From Limibacterium fermenti (GTDB lineage: Bacteria > Bacteroidota > Bacteroidia > Bacteroidales > Dysgonomonadaceae): a DNA stretch of 64,000 bases. The notes under the pieces were generated by a model. That model was given only the letters and a program-made list of their open reading frames with translations, was not told where the DNA came from and did no database searches. This document shows positions 44,785-55,900 of the stretch, one piece after another. How positions within the stretch are numbered: position 1 is the stretch's first letter; each line of letters starts with the position of its first letter. Location: assembly GCF_041902845.1 (NCBI RefSeq), contig NZ_CP159486.1:3782001-3846000 (forward strand). Direction: 5' to 3'. Both the position numbers and the translations under genes were made by a program.

Positions 44785-46878
44785 TCAATCTATTTTCCAC
44801 CTATCTCTTATGCGGTTATAGGCTTCCGCCGCCGCGCCGTTTCCCCAATCGTAAATGGTAAATTCGCCCATTCCTTCGCCTTCGGGAGAGGTTCGGCCTC
44901 CATGTCCGTAATTTTCCATGGTAAAACCGTAGTCCTCCGGCCCGAAGAAAGGCCAGACTTTCTCCCATTGCCGTTTTGTTTGAGGATTTTCCGGACAATA
45001 CATCATCACAAAAGCGGATTTCAATGCCGCGATGCCACGTTCTTCGTATTCCTTTTCATTCAATTGTTTTCCGTATTGTAAGATCAACTCGGCGAACAAA
45101 CTTCCACGCGAATCGTTCCATTCGCCATCTGCGTTCAACACGCCGAATCCGCCCAATACATTCACATGCATATACGGCGGTTGCCACGACGCTTGGGTCA
45201 TCAACATTTTGTCCAACGTCCGCTGTCCATATTGCAGATAACCTTCCTCGCCTGTGATACGGTAACATTCGTATAAAGCCTCGGCTGTCCAGAACATGGA
45301 AAAATTATTTTGCTTAAACATATTGTTGCGGGCGACTTTCTTGCCTACCCAATCGTCCGCACCTACACGGGAACAGGACCAATAGGTTTCGAAATCTTCC
45401 CACTGCCCCACGGGAATAATCTCGCGCATCACGGCATCCATGGCTTTCAACGCAGCGGTTTTATAGTCTTTCCGGCGGGTCAATTCGTATAACTTCAACA
45501 AGAACGTCACCGACATCGATGATTCGGGCGACCGGTTAAGGTGTTGCATCGGCTGTAAGGTTTTCGTGTCCAACCATCCGGGGAAGAATCCGTCCGGCGT
45601 TTGTACCCGTAGCAGCGCGTCGGCGTAATCGCGGGCATAGGCAAGAAGCCTTGCATCCTTTTCCAACTCCTCATGCCACCGAAGCATCAACAATGCCGTC
45701 CAACTCATATCGAGCACATGAAACGGGGATTCTTCGGCACTCCATGTGTAAGGATTCCGGTTGGAATTGCCCCAATAAGAATGATCCCATCCTTTGCTTC
45801 GATGATACTTTTTACCGTCGATCTCCACGGTTTCCATTTCGGTAGCGATCAATCCGTAAAAAAATCCTTCTTTTTTAGGCGCCGCCAACGCTAATTCTTT
45901 CGACATCCGCGCCTTTCGCATTAACTCTTTGTTTTTCGTTCGCCGGCCATAACGAAACAAGCCGCCGGCCGAACGCAACGAACTGAACCATGCCTGATTC
46001 CATACGGAGCGGAATTCCCGTTCATTGATTTCGCCGAGATAATTGGGACTTTGGGTAACATTGACGATGAACACGGGCGCTCCTACCCTCTTGCCGTTAA
46101 GGGTAAACTCCTGCCATACGCTTTTCGACCAACTGTCAAAAGCCCAATGATAAGTATGCTCCACGTATGGTTGGAGAGCGCCTTTTACGGGATTACCGGA
46201 ACGATACAGATCGCGCCCCCATCGCGTCCACATAAAATCCAACGGCCTGCGAAACGGATTGCGCAAATCTTCAGGCTTATCCGATGCCATCATATAAAAT
46301 CCGAATCGGACTTCCCCTTTCGGGAAAACCGTGCCGGGCGTACGCTCGAAAAGAATATGCCCCGAAACGTCATTCTCTGCCATTCCCAACGTCAACCGGT
46401 TGTTCGGCGCATCCATATCCATATACCAACGCACCGGCGCGCTTTCTTTCAAGATTTCGAGATCCGGGATGATTGTCAATTGTTGTTTTCCGTCGGAAAC
46501 GATCAGCGCCGGCGAACGGAACACGTGTTGGTCGATCACATGATTATCCGTAGGAGTCAAATGCGGCGCCCAATGGAACGACGGGATGAATGACGGAAGA
46601 ATCTGTACTTGCCAATCGTCTTGCTGAACGGCTTCCTTCAACGAAAACGTCACGATAACATGTACCGTATTTTCATCGATCTTCGTCGCCTCCGCCTTAC
46701 CGGAATGCGCTCCCAAACCATCGTATTGAAGTCGAGCGATCGCTTTCCGGAGCAAAGGAGGAAACGTTTCTGTACGGATCCCGCTCTTCTTTGACAAACC
46801 ATCCGTATTCGCATATATCCTATTGTTGAACATAAACAGGATCGCTATCGCAAAAGGGAAAATAAAGAAACGTTTCAT
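44785..46878 (-). CDS. Putative glycoside hydrolase-like protein with alpha/alpha-barrel domain
   Basis: The 697-residue exported protein (signal peptide about residues 1-23) fits no family I can name. An N-terminal beta-sandwich region (about 30-290) contains WYMDMDAPNNRLTLGMAEND. A long helical C-terminal domain (about 300-690) has the repeated helix-turn pattern of an (alpha/alpha)6 barrel. Its candidate catalytic stretches are KGWDHSYWGN, DMSWTALLMLRWHEELEK, TPDGFFPGWLD, and DYGFTMENYGHGGRTSPEGE near the end. It lies between two GH172 genes and a mutarotase-like gene, so a role in cutting the same glycan is likely. It could be a new or remote glycoside hydrolase or lyase family. Confidence 0.72.
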   Translation of the reverse strand: MKRFFIFPFAIAILFMFNNRIYANTDGLSKKSGIRTETFPPLLRKAIARLQYDGLGAHSGKAEATKIDENTVHVIVTFSLKEAVQQDDWQVQILPSFIPSFHWAPHLTPTDNHVIDQHVFRSPALIVSDGKQQLTIIPDLEILKESAPVRWYMDMDAPNNRLTLGMAENDVSGHILFERTPGTVFPKGEVRFGFYMMASDKPEDLRNPFRRPLDFMWTRWGRDLYRSGNPVKGALQPYVEHTYHWAFDSWSKSVWQEFTLNGKRVGAPVFIVNVTQSPNYLGEINEREFRSVWNQAWFSSLRSAGGLFRYGRRTKNKELMRKARMSKELALAAPKKEGFFYGLIATEMETVEIDGKKYHRSKGWDHSYWGNSNRNPYTWSAEESPFHVLDMSWTALLMLRWHEELEKDARLLAYARDYADALLRVQTPDGFFPGWLDTKTLQPMQHLNRSPESSMSVTFLLKLYELTRRKDYKTAALKAMDAVMREIIPVGQWEDFETYWSCSRVGADDWVGKKVARNNMFKQNNFSMFWTAEALYECYRITGEEGYLQYGQRTLDKMLMTQASWQPPYMHVNVLGGFGVLNADGEWNDSRGSLFAELILQYGKQLNEKEYEERGIAALKSAFVMMYCPENPQTKRQWEKVWPFFGPEDYGFTMENYGHGGRTSPEGEGMGEFTIYDWGNGAAAEAYNRIRDRWKID

Positions 46879-46896
46879 ACTATAAATACGGTTTGG

Positions 46897-48834
46897 TTAA
46901 TCTATTCTCTCTAAAATAATACGATCCAATTCGAATTGCCTTCCCTCTCCGTTCTTACGTACATGGAAAGTAACGGAATTGGTTTGTCGGGTGAGTTCGA
47001 TATCGCCGATGTGAATTTTTTCCTTTAGCGCTTCGTTGCTGTTTTTCGTCGATTTCCAGTCGGACAATTGATTTTGGCGTTGCCACACTTGGAAATCGGC
47101 TCCTTCGGGTTTTTCGTAATAGGAGATAAGTACTTTGTACTTCCCTTCGGGCACATCGTTCAACATGACACGCATCATTCCCTCGCGATCGGTATGGACG
47201 CGTATTCCCCTTTGGTGGGTGACTTGGATTCCTTCGCCCAGTGTCAAATCCATCAACTGCGGAAAATAGACATGCTCAGTCGGCAAATAAACGGTTCGCA
47301 GTTCTTCTGTCGGCTCCATCTTGCCCGTGAGCGGTTGCGCTCCGTAATAAAAAGCCACGGAAGTATAATCCACCGGAAACTCATTCCCTACCGGACCATG
47401 CTCCATGCCGTGATAAATTTCTTTTTCAAAAGGCATTTTATCGGCCAAAAAGAAACGGTAGCCGCCGGTACGGTTCATCGGTAACGAGTAATCGAGCGCG
47501 CCATGAAGCGGCAGACTGATTCCGCGGTCCCATCGATCCAACAGCGCATACCAACCACCGTTATAATAGTCCTCCGATCCGGTCCCGTGTAGGCGCATCC
47601 TGCCGTCCACGCGGGTGCTGTCGTCTCCCTCGAAAAACAAAGTCATTCCCGGACGCAATCCCTGCGCGATATGGATCGTTCCCACATAATGGCCTTTCCC
47701 TTTTAATTGAAGAAACTCATAGAATTGCCCGGTTTCGGGTTTTTCACGTCTCCAAACGGAATAAAACTTTCCTTCGTTTTTCGCATCCCTTGCGGTAGCA
47801 TTATAATATACTTTGATATTCAGCGAGACGGGATTTTGTTGTATGCCTTCCCTCTTTTTATAAATCAGCCGCATCCTTGCCCCACGGTCATACGGCATCG
47901 GCAAATAACAATAATTGGAAGTCCCCTGCCTTCCCATGACAATGCTTCTCATGGCCGGTTTTCCATACGCATATCCGAAGAAATCGGCCACCGGCGAATA
48001 AATGGCATCCACTTGCTCTCCGTCCCAATTGGCCGCAAGTATCACATCTTTATACAATCCTTCGAATGAATTGCCACCATCGATTTCAAAGCCTACGATC
48101 CGGCCGGGACCGTTTTGCTCGAAGAAAGAAATTTCCTCTCCCGGTACCAGCGTAACCGACTTCTGATCCGTCTGTACCCCCGAGGATTTTCCGACAGCAT
48201 AACGGGTAACTTCAGGGGAGATATCCGCCCAGACCGCGTTTACTTCCGTGAGCACATCTTTATCCGACTGCGACAATACACCGGTCCAGGTTTCCACTTC
48301 TTTTCCCGGTAAACTCCGGTACTGCACCTGATGAAACATCAATTTCTCCCCCTGAAAAACAATCTTCAGGGCCTTTTTATAAGGAAACGGGATATAACAG
48401 TAATATCCTCCGATTTCGTTTCCGCAAACGGGGTTGACAAAAGGATAAACATCTCCCGAAAACAAATCCATAAAACGGATTTTCAGGCGCGGCTTTTTTT
48501 CTCCATCGAAATAGAATAGAAGCGTATCGTTGGTAGGAGTAGGTGTCCAAATACGGTTGACGACACCCGGGCCTTTCAAATCGGCAATCACCAGTCCTTC
48601 CTTCTCTTTCCGGAGATACGAATAGGTACCGTCGAAACCGTCGTCATTTCCCCCGGTTGTATCGTAACTCGAAATCTGTTCTACATACGAGTTCGTCCGG
48701 TATTCGGGAAGTTTGTCTACGCGCTTTAATAATTCCAATTCATTTTTGAAAGTATATTTTTGAGCATAACTTTCAAAGCAAATACACACTATGGCTACTA
48801 TACCGAATAAAATTTTTAGAGATACTTTTTTCAT
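46897..48834 (-). CDS. GH172 (DUF2961) glycosidase, long form
   Basis: The 645-residue exported protein (signal peptide cleaved near SYAQ, residue 25) is a DUF2961/GH172 member. It shows the family segments IADLKGPGVVNRIWTPTPTN, FVNPVCGNEIGGYYCYIPFP and the active-site motif LHGTGSEDYYNGGWYALLD, whose glutamate is expected to be catalytic. A C-terminal extension beyond the double jelly roll (about residues 480-645) looks like one or two further beta-sandwiches. Characterised GH172 enzymes act on alpha-D-arabinofuranosides or alpha-D-fructofuranosides. It is the second of two tandem GH172 genes, 21 bases after the first. Confidence 0.9.
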   Translation of the reverse strand: MKKVSLKILFGIVAIVCICFESYAQKYTFKNELELLKRVDKLPEYRTNSYVEQISSYDTTGGNDDGFDGTYSYLRKEKEGLVIADLKGPGVVNRIWTPTPTNDTLLFYFDGEKKPRLKIRFMDLFSGDVYPFVNPVCGNEIGGYYCYIPFPYKKALKIVFQGEKLMFHQVQYRSLPGKEVETWTGVLSQSDKDVLTEVNAVWADISPEVTRYAVGKSSGVQTDQKSVTLVPGEEISFFEQNGPGRIVGFEIDGGNSFEGLYKDVILAANWDGEQVDAIYSPVADFFGYAYGKPAMRSIVMGRQGTSNYCYLPMPYDRGARMRLIYKKREGIQQNPVSLNIKVYYNATARDAKNEGKFYSVWRREKPETGQFYEFLQLKGKGHYVGTIHIAQGLRPGMTLFFEGDDSTRVDGRMRLHGTGSEDYYNGGWYALLDRWDRGISLPLHGALDYSLPMNRTGGYRFFLADKMPFEKEIYHGMEHGPVGNEFPVDYTSVAFYYGAQPLTGKMEPTEELRTVYLPTEHVYFPQLMDLTLGEGIQVTHQRGIRVHTDREGMMRVMLNDVPEGKYKVLISYYEKPEGADFQVWQRQNQLSDWKSTKNSNEALKEKIHIGDIELTRQTNSVTFHVRKNGEGRQFELDRIILERID

Positions 48835-48855
48835 TTAAACTTAATATGTAGGTTT

Positions 48856-50019
48856 TTAATTTACTTCCAATTGCGACCATCCGGGAAGTGCGGGAAACTT
48901 GGCGTGTGGTTCGGTCTGATACCAGAAACAAGTGGAAGAAATATCGGATTGCTGTGGCAGATAACGCCCACCATGGCGCCAACCCAAATCCTGAATCGTG
49001 ATCTTTAAATCCTTTTTAAAACGGATAGGATCCATCACATGCCAACGGTACATTCCGAAACGTTGTCCCGAACGATAGGTAATATCGGGCGGCAATACCT
49101 GCACCAATCCGGCGTATGGAGTGGTATAGGTTACATATTTTCCGTGGCGGTCGAAGTTATACGATCCGCAGAAATAATCCTCCGTGCCGGTCCCGATAAT
49201 GGTAGGAAAGCGGGTGTCGCCGTCCATAAAGAACTTGATTTCACCTTCGCCCCACCAGCCGTTATTGTTTACCTGCCATGCCAAATAAACGCCGACATAC
49301 TGCCCTTCTCCTTTAATTCCGTCGATGATGATATAATCCGATGTTTTATTGACTTTCGTACGACGGAATTGCGCATGGAAATAAGCCGCATCCGCAGGCA
49401 CATCGGTGAGGGTATAATCGATTTGATAATACAGATTCATGCCCTCCGCATCGTTGATGTTAGTCATCGTGATGCGGCATTTTTTGCGGAAAGGCATCAC
49501 CCAGTAGCAATTAAAGGCGCTTCCGGGATTTACGGTTACGGGCATCGAATTCAGGTGTGCGTATTCGTTCCATCCCAGCCCGAAGAAATCCCCTACGGGA
49601 CATTCCACCGAAGGTTCCGTTTCATCATCCCAATAAATACGGAGAATGGAAAACCGCCAATTGCCGGTGGGCGTCATCCAGATATGCTGAATGGCGCCGG
49701 GGCCGTCGATTTCGGCCATGGTAAATGTTTCGCCCGGTTCGATGCGGACATAGGGATTGACTTTCCATCCCTGTCCCAAATCACGCGAAGCATAGGTGGC
49801 ATTAGCCGTATTTTTGGGAGCATTCGGATCAGGTTTGGCCATCCCCCCCTTTCCCTTTTCTCCGGTAAAATTTTCCGGGCTGATCGATCGGCTTTCCGCA
49901 TTGGAAAGCCGGTAGAGGTTACCCATGTTCATATCCAATCCGTTAAACGGTCGGTTTTGTGAAAAAATGGTTATAGAGACTGTAAAAAATAAGATACACG
50001 TCAACGATATTATTCGCAT
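48856..50019 (-). CDS. GH172 (DUF2961) glycosidase, short form
   Basis: The 387-residue exported protein (signal peptide about residues 1-21) is a minimal GH172 enzyme consisting of the double jelly-roll domain alone. Diagnostic motifs are AEIDGPGAIQHIWMTPTGNW, VGDFFGLGWNEYAHLNSMPV, AFNCYWVMPFRKKCRITMTN and FPTIIGTGTEDYFCGSYNF with the presumed catalytic glutamate. The family includes difructose dianhydride-forming alpha-fructofuranosidase of Bifidobacterium and exo-D-arabinofuranosidases of Dysgonomonas. Sharing an operon with a D-arabinose-type isomerase and a ribulokinase favours D-arabinofuranosidase activity. It shares only the core motifs with its longer neighbour. Confidence 0.92.
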   Translation of the reverse strand: MRIISLTCILFFTVSITIFSQNRPFNGLDMNMGNLYRLSNAESRSISPENFTGEKGKGGMAKPDPNAPKNTANATYASRDLGQGWKVNPYVRIEPGETFTMAEIDGPGAIQHIWMTPTGNWRFSILRIYWDDETEPSVECPVGDFFGLGWNEYAHLNSMPVTVNPGSAFNCYWVMPFRKKCRITMTNINDAEGMNLYYQIDYTLTDVPADAAYFHAQFRRTKVNKTSDYIIIDGIKGEGQYVGVYLAWQVNNNGWWGEGEIKFFMDGDTRFPTIIGTGTEDYFCGSYNFDRHGKYVTYTTPYAGLVQVLPPDITYRSGQRFGMYRWHVMDPIRFKKDLKITIQDLGWRHGGRYLPQQSDISSTCFWYQTEPHAKFPALPGWSQLEVN

Positions 50020-50112
50020 AATTAAAAATTTTTGTAATTTGATTGATTTACTATCGGACGATTTAGTTTGTCATCGCCCGATAGTAAAAGTTTTATTTCA
50101 TATTATTCCTGA

Positions 50113-51030
50113 TCAATCCTTAGGAAACGGCAATTCATATCCTTCCGGAAAAATTATCATTGCATTGATACCGAAAAACTTGGCCCATTGCATATTGTTA
50201 GGACCCGCTTGCAAGGTGATATCGATTGTAGAATCATCCTTCGGTAAAATATTTTCAACGATCGCGACATTCGATGTATTATAAGACGTGTTGAGAAGTA
50301 CAGAGCCGTCGGTTTTTCCGATAACCCGATATTCGGTCTCGGTGTTGTTATCGTTAATCGCACCGTAGAATATGAACGTATACTTTTGCCGTTTGTTCAG
50401 GTTTGAAATCTTAAAGCTACTAACCGGTATTTTGATTCCGTCCGAAAACAAAACATCGTTCGACACTTCACGAGGAAAACCTAATACATTAGGAAGATCA
50501 CGTACCAACGTTCCGGAAAACGGACTGCTTATTTCGATTGAAAATTCAGTGATATTGGATTTCTCATCTACCAAATTGGAGAGTATCTTCATATCGTTTC
50601 CAGTATAATTATTAAAGGGTTCTCCCGACAACCTCGGTCCGAAATCGATATATATCGGATATTCCAATTCAAACGGTTTAAAAACGACCACATCCACAAA
50701 ATACCGCATCGTCTGATCTTCTGAAACAATCTCTACGACGGTTGTTCCCTCGGATTTTCCGGTAACGATTCCTGCATGGTCATTACCTGCATTTGCCTCC
50801 GCAATGGAAGGATCCAACACATTCCAGATAAATTTTTTGTTTGCGGTTTCGTCGCTATCGAAATAGGGAACGAACGTATAGCTATCTCCTATGGCTATGG
50901 AAACCGATTTTTCAGTTACTCTGACGAATGTGTTATCCGAATAATCATAAGGATTCGCATCATCCTTACAGGAACTCACGCTTAACACAATACCCAGTAT
51001 CCATAAAAAAAGTATATTTATCTTTTTCAT
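50113..51030 (-). CDS. Surface lipoprotein with Ig-like domain, candidate glycan-binding protein
   Basis: The 305-residue protein has a lipobox (GIVLSVSSCKDD, Cys near residue 21). A bacterial Ig-like domain follows (about residues 35-115; FIWNVLDPSIAEANAG, GIVTGKSEGTTVVEIV is the Big_2 pattern). The C-terminal beta-rich part (about 120-305) starts IYIDFGPRLSGEPFNNYTG. Its place directly after susD, 20 bases downstream, is where surface glycan-binding proteins are usually encoded, so it is a candidate for that role. The C-terminal domain fits no family I know. Confidence 0.72.
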   Translation of the reverse strand: MKKINILFLWILGIVLSVSSCKDDANPYDYSDNTFVRVTEKSVSIAIGDSYTFVPYFDSDETANKKFIWNVLDPSIAEANAGNDHAGIVTGKSEGTTVVEIVSEDQTMRYFVDVVVFKPFELEYPIYIDFGPRLSGEPFNNYTGNDMKILSNLVDEKSNITEFSIEISSPFSGTLVRDLPNVLGFPREVSNDVLFSDGIKIPVSSFKISNLNKRQKYTFIFYGAINDNNTETEYRVIGKTDGSVLLNTSYNTSNVAIVENILPKDDSTIDITLQAGPNNMQWAKFFGINAMIIFPEGYELPFPKD

Positions 51031-51050
51031 ATCATTTTTATTTGTTGTGT

Positions 51051-52958
51051 TTAATTATATCCCGGCGCCTGTATTAAGTTTGGATTAATATCCATCTGCG
51101 TTTGCGGAACCGGCCATAAATACATCCGTTTATTGAAATAACGGTTCTTATAAAAAGTTCTTTTATAAAATGCCCTCTGATTGTTTTCATCATCGCTTTT
51201 TTCAGACCCGTTGAAGTTCATACCGTATAGTTTAGTATTGAAGTATTTTTCTCCCAATTTCCAACGTCGGACATCATTGAAACGAATACCTTCACAATTG
51301 AACTCGACCCTTCTTTCGTGCTGAATCGCTTCGCGCATTTCTTCTTTGCTAAGTCCGGATTTTAAATTGGGAAGACCGGCTCGTTCCCGTACCAAATTGA
51401 CGTATTGATATACTTCGGTAGTTGCTCCCTGCGATTCATTCAATGCTTCCGCATAGCCCAGATACGCTTCAGCCAAACGATAGAGAATGCCCGGCTGATA
51501 GGTATATTTATTCTCGCGGGGAAAAATATCCAAACTGATTCTTTTACGAACATTGTATCCGTTTTGCGGAGCATCGAAAGTCGGCCCCGTATCTTGACCT
51601 CCGTTTTGTAAGAAGTTAACTCTTCGGTTATCCACTCCTAACCAGGCTTCATTGTAAATAACAGAAACATAAAAACGGGGCTCGCGGTTACAATACATAT
51701 TGTAAGTCCCATCTAATGTTACTCGTCCGGGAACTTTTTGAGGGCCTTCGGCTCCACGCCATTGGGTATTTCTTTGTTCCAGCGTTTGAGAAAATCCTTT
51801 CTCTACATATCCCGAGGTCGAATTGATAATGGGAGAGCCGTCGGCGTTGTAGCCCATGATAGGCGCCTCGCCATTTTTCATAAAAAATGCGTCCACTAAC
51901 TCTTGTGTCACGCCCATTCCGGCATTGCCTCCGATACCTTTCGGCAAATGGTGCGCTTGAAAAGTAGAATAAGTACCTGCATCCGCCCGTCCGAAAATTA
52001 TTTCTTTATTTCCGTCAGAAAACCGTTTTAAGGACATATTGTAATAAGACATAAACGGATCAATAGAACCATCATTATTATATTCATAGTAAAGCTTATA
52101 TCCTCCACTTTGTGCGGCATCAATCAATTCTTTATGAGCTTGTGCAGCTCTCCCCCATTTCGATGAATCGTATTCGGTTTTAAATAAATTCTCTCCATCG
52201 GCATTTTTCCAATCTTTGAAATCAGCATTTCCATTGAATAAAGGACTTGCCGCGAATAACAGCGTGCGTGCCCTAATGGCTAAAGCCATGACGGAGGTCA
52301 CCCTTCCCCAATCGTTATTATTAGGATATACAGCGGGAAGTTGAGTGGAGACATCTTTCAATTCCTGATCAATCCAATTCACAATTTCGTCGTAAGGAGA
52401 TTGTGTGGTCATTAATTCGGACGCCGGAGCATCCACCGGATAGATTACTCCCGGAGTAAAAGGAATAGGTCCATACATCTCAATCATTAAAGAATAATAA
52501 TAGGCAATGAGGAATCGCACTTCATTTTTCATCTGATTGACGTATTCTTCGGTTAAACCTACATCCGGAATCACCCTTACATTTTCTAAAAATACAAGGC
52601 CGGTACGGATTCTTTTAGGCAATTCCACCCAATAGTTCGGATCCCAACCTGAAGTAGGACTCCAATTAGCCATGGTATAGGCATATACACTTGCCCATCC
52701 GTAAGGTTGCCAATCTTGTGGAATAGTCATATCATCCCCCATAATATTGAATCCTTGTGATTTAAAATACCCCCATAAAGGATCGGGGACCGACGAATAC
52801 ACACTCGCCAACCAATCTTCGGTTCTTATCTTATCTGAAAATACCATCTCCATGGTGAGTTGATCATCCGGCATTTTATCCAAAAAATCCGAACAACTTA
52901 TCGCACTCAACAGGAGAGATAATATACTTGTTAGTATGATAAATTTATACTTTTGCAT
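51051..52958 (-). CDS. SusD/RagB-family nutrient-binding lipoprotein of the GH172 locus
   Basis: The 635-residue lipoprotein (lipobox LLLSAISC, Cys near residue 22, then SDFLDKMPDDQLTMEMVF) is a SusD homologue that caps the SusC channel and binds the substrate. TPR-like helices include NEVRFLIAYYYSLMIEMYGP and a C-terminal EAIQHERRVEFNCEGIRFND. It ends in the family-typical PVPQTQMDINPNLIQAPGYN. It starts 6 bases after susC, implying coupled translation. Confidence 0.96.
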   Translation of the reverse strand: MQKYKFIILTSILSLLLSAISCSDFLDKMPDDQLTMEMVFSDKIRTEDWLASVYSSVPDPLWGYFKSQGFNIMGDDMTIPQDWQPYGWASVYAYTMANWSPTSGWDPNYWVELPKRIRTGLVFLENVRVIPDVGLTEEYVNQMKNEVRFLIAYYYSLMIEMYGPIPFTPGVIYPVDAPASELMTTQSPYDEIVNWIDQELKDVSTQLPAVYPNNNDWGRVTSVMALAIRARTLLFAASPLFNGNADFKDWKNADGENLFKTEYDSSKWGRAAQAHKELIDAAQSGGYKLYYEYNNDGSIDPFMSYYNMSLKRFSDGNKEIIFGRADAGTYSTFQAHHLPKGIGGNAGMGVTQELVDAFFMKNGEAPIMGYNADGSPIINSTSGYVEKGFSQTLEQRNTQWRGAEGPQKVPGRVTLDGTYNMYCNREPRFYVSVIYNEAWLGVDNRRVNFLQNGGQDTGPTFDAPQNGYNVRKRISLDIFPRENKYTYQPGILYRLAEAYLGYAEALNESQGATTEVYQYVNLVRERAGLPNLKSGLSKEEMREAIQHERRVEFNCEGIRFNDVRRWKLGEKYFNTKLYGMNFNGSEKSDDENNQRAFYKRTFYKNRYFNKRMYLWPVPQTQMDINPNLIQAPGYN

Positions 52959-52964
52959 AATACA

Positions 52965-55900
52965 TTAATTATTAAAGTTAATACTTAAACCAGCCGAGAC
53001 AGATTTCATGGGAGGATACTTTAATCCGTTCTGTGTTTCCAATTCGGGATCCCACAGGTTGAATTTGGAGAAAGTTACCAAATTAGAACCTCTTACAAAT
53101 ATCCTACAATCACGGATACCAATTTTTTTAGTAAGTGTTCTTGAGAAATTATATCCGACTTCGATATTTTTCAATCGTAAAAAACTCATATCGCGTAACC
53201 ACCATGTAGAGGCTTGCTTATTATTGTCAACCGATTTATCACTCATTCGGGGCCAAAACACATTCTGACTCGGATTTTCTTGGGTCCATCGATCGTCAAT
53301 ATTCGAATAGATATTTCCTGCGCCTAATTCTGCTCCCGGAATCCAATTTCCTCCTCCTAATATCTGATAGGTTTTACCGGTTCCTTGGAAGAAAAATCCG
53401 AAATCAAACGCTTTATACCGGATATTCGCCCCATAGCCATATACAATTTCAGGAATACGGGTGCCTCCTATCGCTGTTCTATCTACGGCGGTAACGGCAC
53501 CGTCTCCATTGAGATCCTTGTATTTGATGTCACCCGGGCGAAGATTCTCTACATCACTGAAATTTTGTACAGGAATGCCTTGCTTCAATTTTCCATTTTC
53601 ATCAAAATCATCTTCCGTAAAAAGTCCTTCTGCTACTAAACCGAATAATTGTCCTACTGGCTTACCTGTCTGCGCACGATAAGTACCCACAATAGAAAGA
53701 GGCTCATCAATTTCAATTATTTTATTACGTGCATAAGTGTAATTGAAAATACCCGATACCAACCAATCTTTATTGAGTTGTTTATTTATACTCAAAGACA
53801 TATCCACTCCTTGATTATTCACTTTGCCGAAATTTGCCCAGATATTTCTGTTAAACCCGGCTGACCCCGGAACATTGGTTCTTTCCATAAAGATATCTTT
53901 CCGTTGTTCTTTGAAGATATCTACGGTATAATTGATTGCGTTGTTCCACAAACCTAACTCTAGTCCCACATTGGCTTTTGTGACCGTTTCCCAAGTCAGA
54001 TCATTTACTCCTATCTCTCCTTCCGCTCTTCCTACCCGATAGATGTTGTTTTCGGTACCCCATCGATAAGAGCCTGTTTCCACAATGGTAGAAATGTAAG
54101 CAAATCGCTTATCCCATATGTTCCCCCTTAAAATGCTATTTCCCGCTTGACCTACAGAACCTCTTATTTTTAAATTAGAAACGGTTTCCGAAAGGGGCTG
54201 CATAAATTTTTCCTGTGAAACAATCCATCCCAATGCTACTGCCGGAAAAAATCCGAATCTTTTCCCCGGAGCAAAATTTTCCGATCCATTATATCCGAAA
54301 TTAAACTCACCCACATAACGCCGATAGTAGGTATAAGAAAATCGTCCGGCTATCCCTTGATTACGATAAGGCAACGCATCTCCTCGATCATAATTTTTTT
54401 GGTTATATAAAAGCATCGTATTAACATCATGAACTTTATTAAAAGTCCGGTTATACGACAACATTCCTTCCAAATAAATACTTTGATCGCCCCATTGTGC
54501 GCCCGTGCTATATCCTAAAAACTCTTCTCCGTAGCTTAATATGCTAGTCATAATATTTCCTTTGGCATCACGTCCGGTTGCGGGGTTATAGTAATCCGGA
54601 TTTTTTGAACGCGTCACACTATTAGATGAAAATTTATCGAACGAAAACGATAACTTGGCGCTTAATCCGGGGGTAATGAATTTTAAATCTTGTTCAACGG
54701 CTGTGAGCGATTCTATTTTGCTTTGATTGACTTTCTCGTACCCCCGTTGAGTGGATAATGCCCATGGATTTTCTTTAGCCGATATCCGGGGAATGTAACC
54801 GTTCGAATAGATAAGCGGGTGAACAAACGGAGGAATCCGCATGGCTTGCTGGAAAATATTTTCATCATCATTATCTCCCGGAGGAGCGTTTTTGGTCTGA
54901 AGAAATCCACCTACATTTACGCGAACAAGCGTTGTTGGGGTTACATTGATATCCACATTGGAACGCACGGTATATCTGCTCACTTTCAAAGAAGAATCCC
55001 ATTCCTGTTTAGGATCTCTCCGCAGAATTCCGTTTTCGTCATATACCCCTAATACCAAAGAATAACGCAAAATATCCGATCCTCCATTTACGCTAAGATT
55101 CGCCCTTGTATTATCGGCATTGTCTTTCGCGACTGCTTTCCACCAGTTTACATCGGGATATAACTCGGGATCGGTTTGATATCTATAGTTTAACAACGTT
55201 GCATCACTGTAGGGTCTGGCTCTTCCCTGATCCTCATACATTTCGTTTATCAGTCCCAGGTATTTTTCACTTCCTATGAAATCGGGAAGCCTCGTAGGCG
55301 AAGTATAGGCTTTTTCGAAACGAACTTCAATTTGAGGTTTTCCGATTTTTCCGCGTTTGGTATTAATCATGATTACCCCGTTGGCGCCTCTTACCCCATA
55401 TACGGCACTTGCTGCGGCATCTTTTAATACGGAGAAGGATTCTATTTCTTCCGTTTCCAAATCATTCAACGACCGCTCAATGCCATCTACCAAAACAAGA
55501 GGATTGGTATTCCCCGTAAAGGTACTAATCCCTCGAATCCAAAAGTCGGAATTATTAGACCATGGATTACCGCTACGCTGTACGGCAATTACACCGGATA
55601 CCATCCCCGCCAGATTATTGCTCAATGAACGGGTGGGCGTCAATGATAATTTAGTGGGTTCTACATTCGTTATGGAGCCCACAACCGAAGCTTTCTTTTG
55701 TGTTCCGAAACCTACCACTACCACTTCATCCAGCGCTTCTACATCTTCTTCCATTACCACATCAATAATCCCTTTGTTTTCAACGCGGACAATAGTTTCT
55801 TTAAATCCGATATAGGTAAAACGTAGAACGGGATCTTGCGTCGTCAGAGTAAGCGTATAAGTACCGTTTATATCGGTAATGGTTCCGTTTGAAGTTCCTT

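Noticed and set aside
49039..49962. Long plus-strand open frame of 307 codons
   Set aside because: It is antisense to the short GH172 gene, whose protein shows clear family motifs; the antisense peptide is rich in Arg/His/Ile with no recognisable domain.
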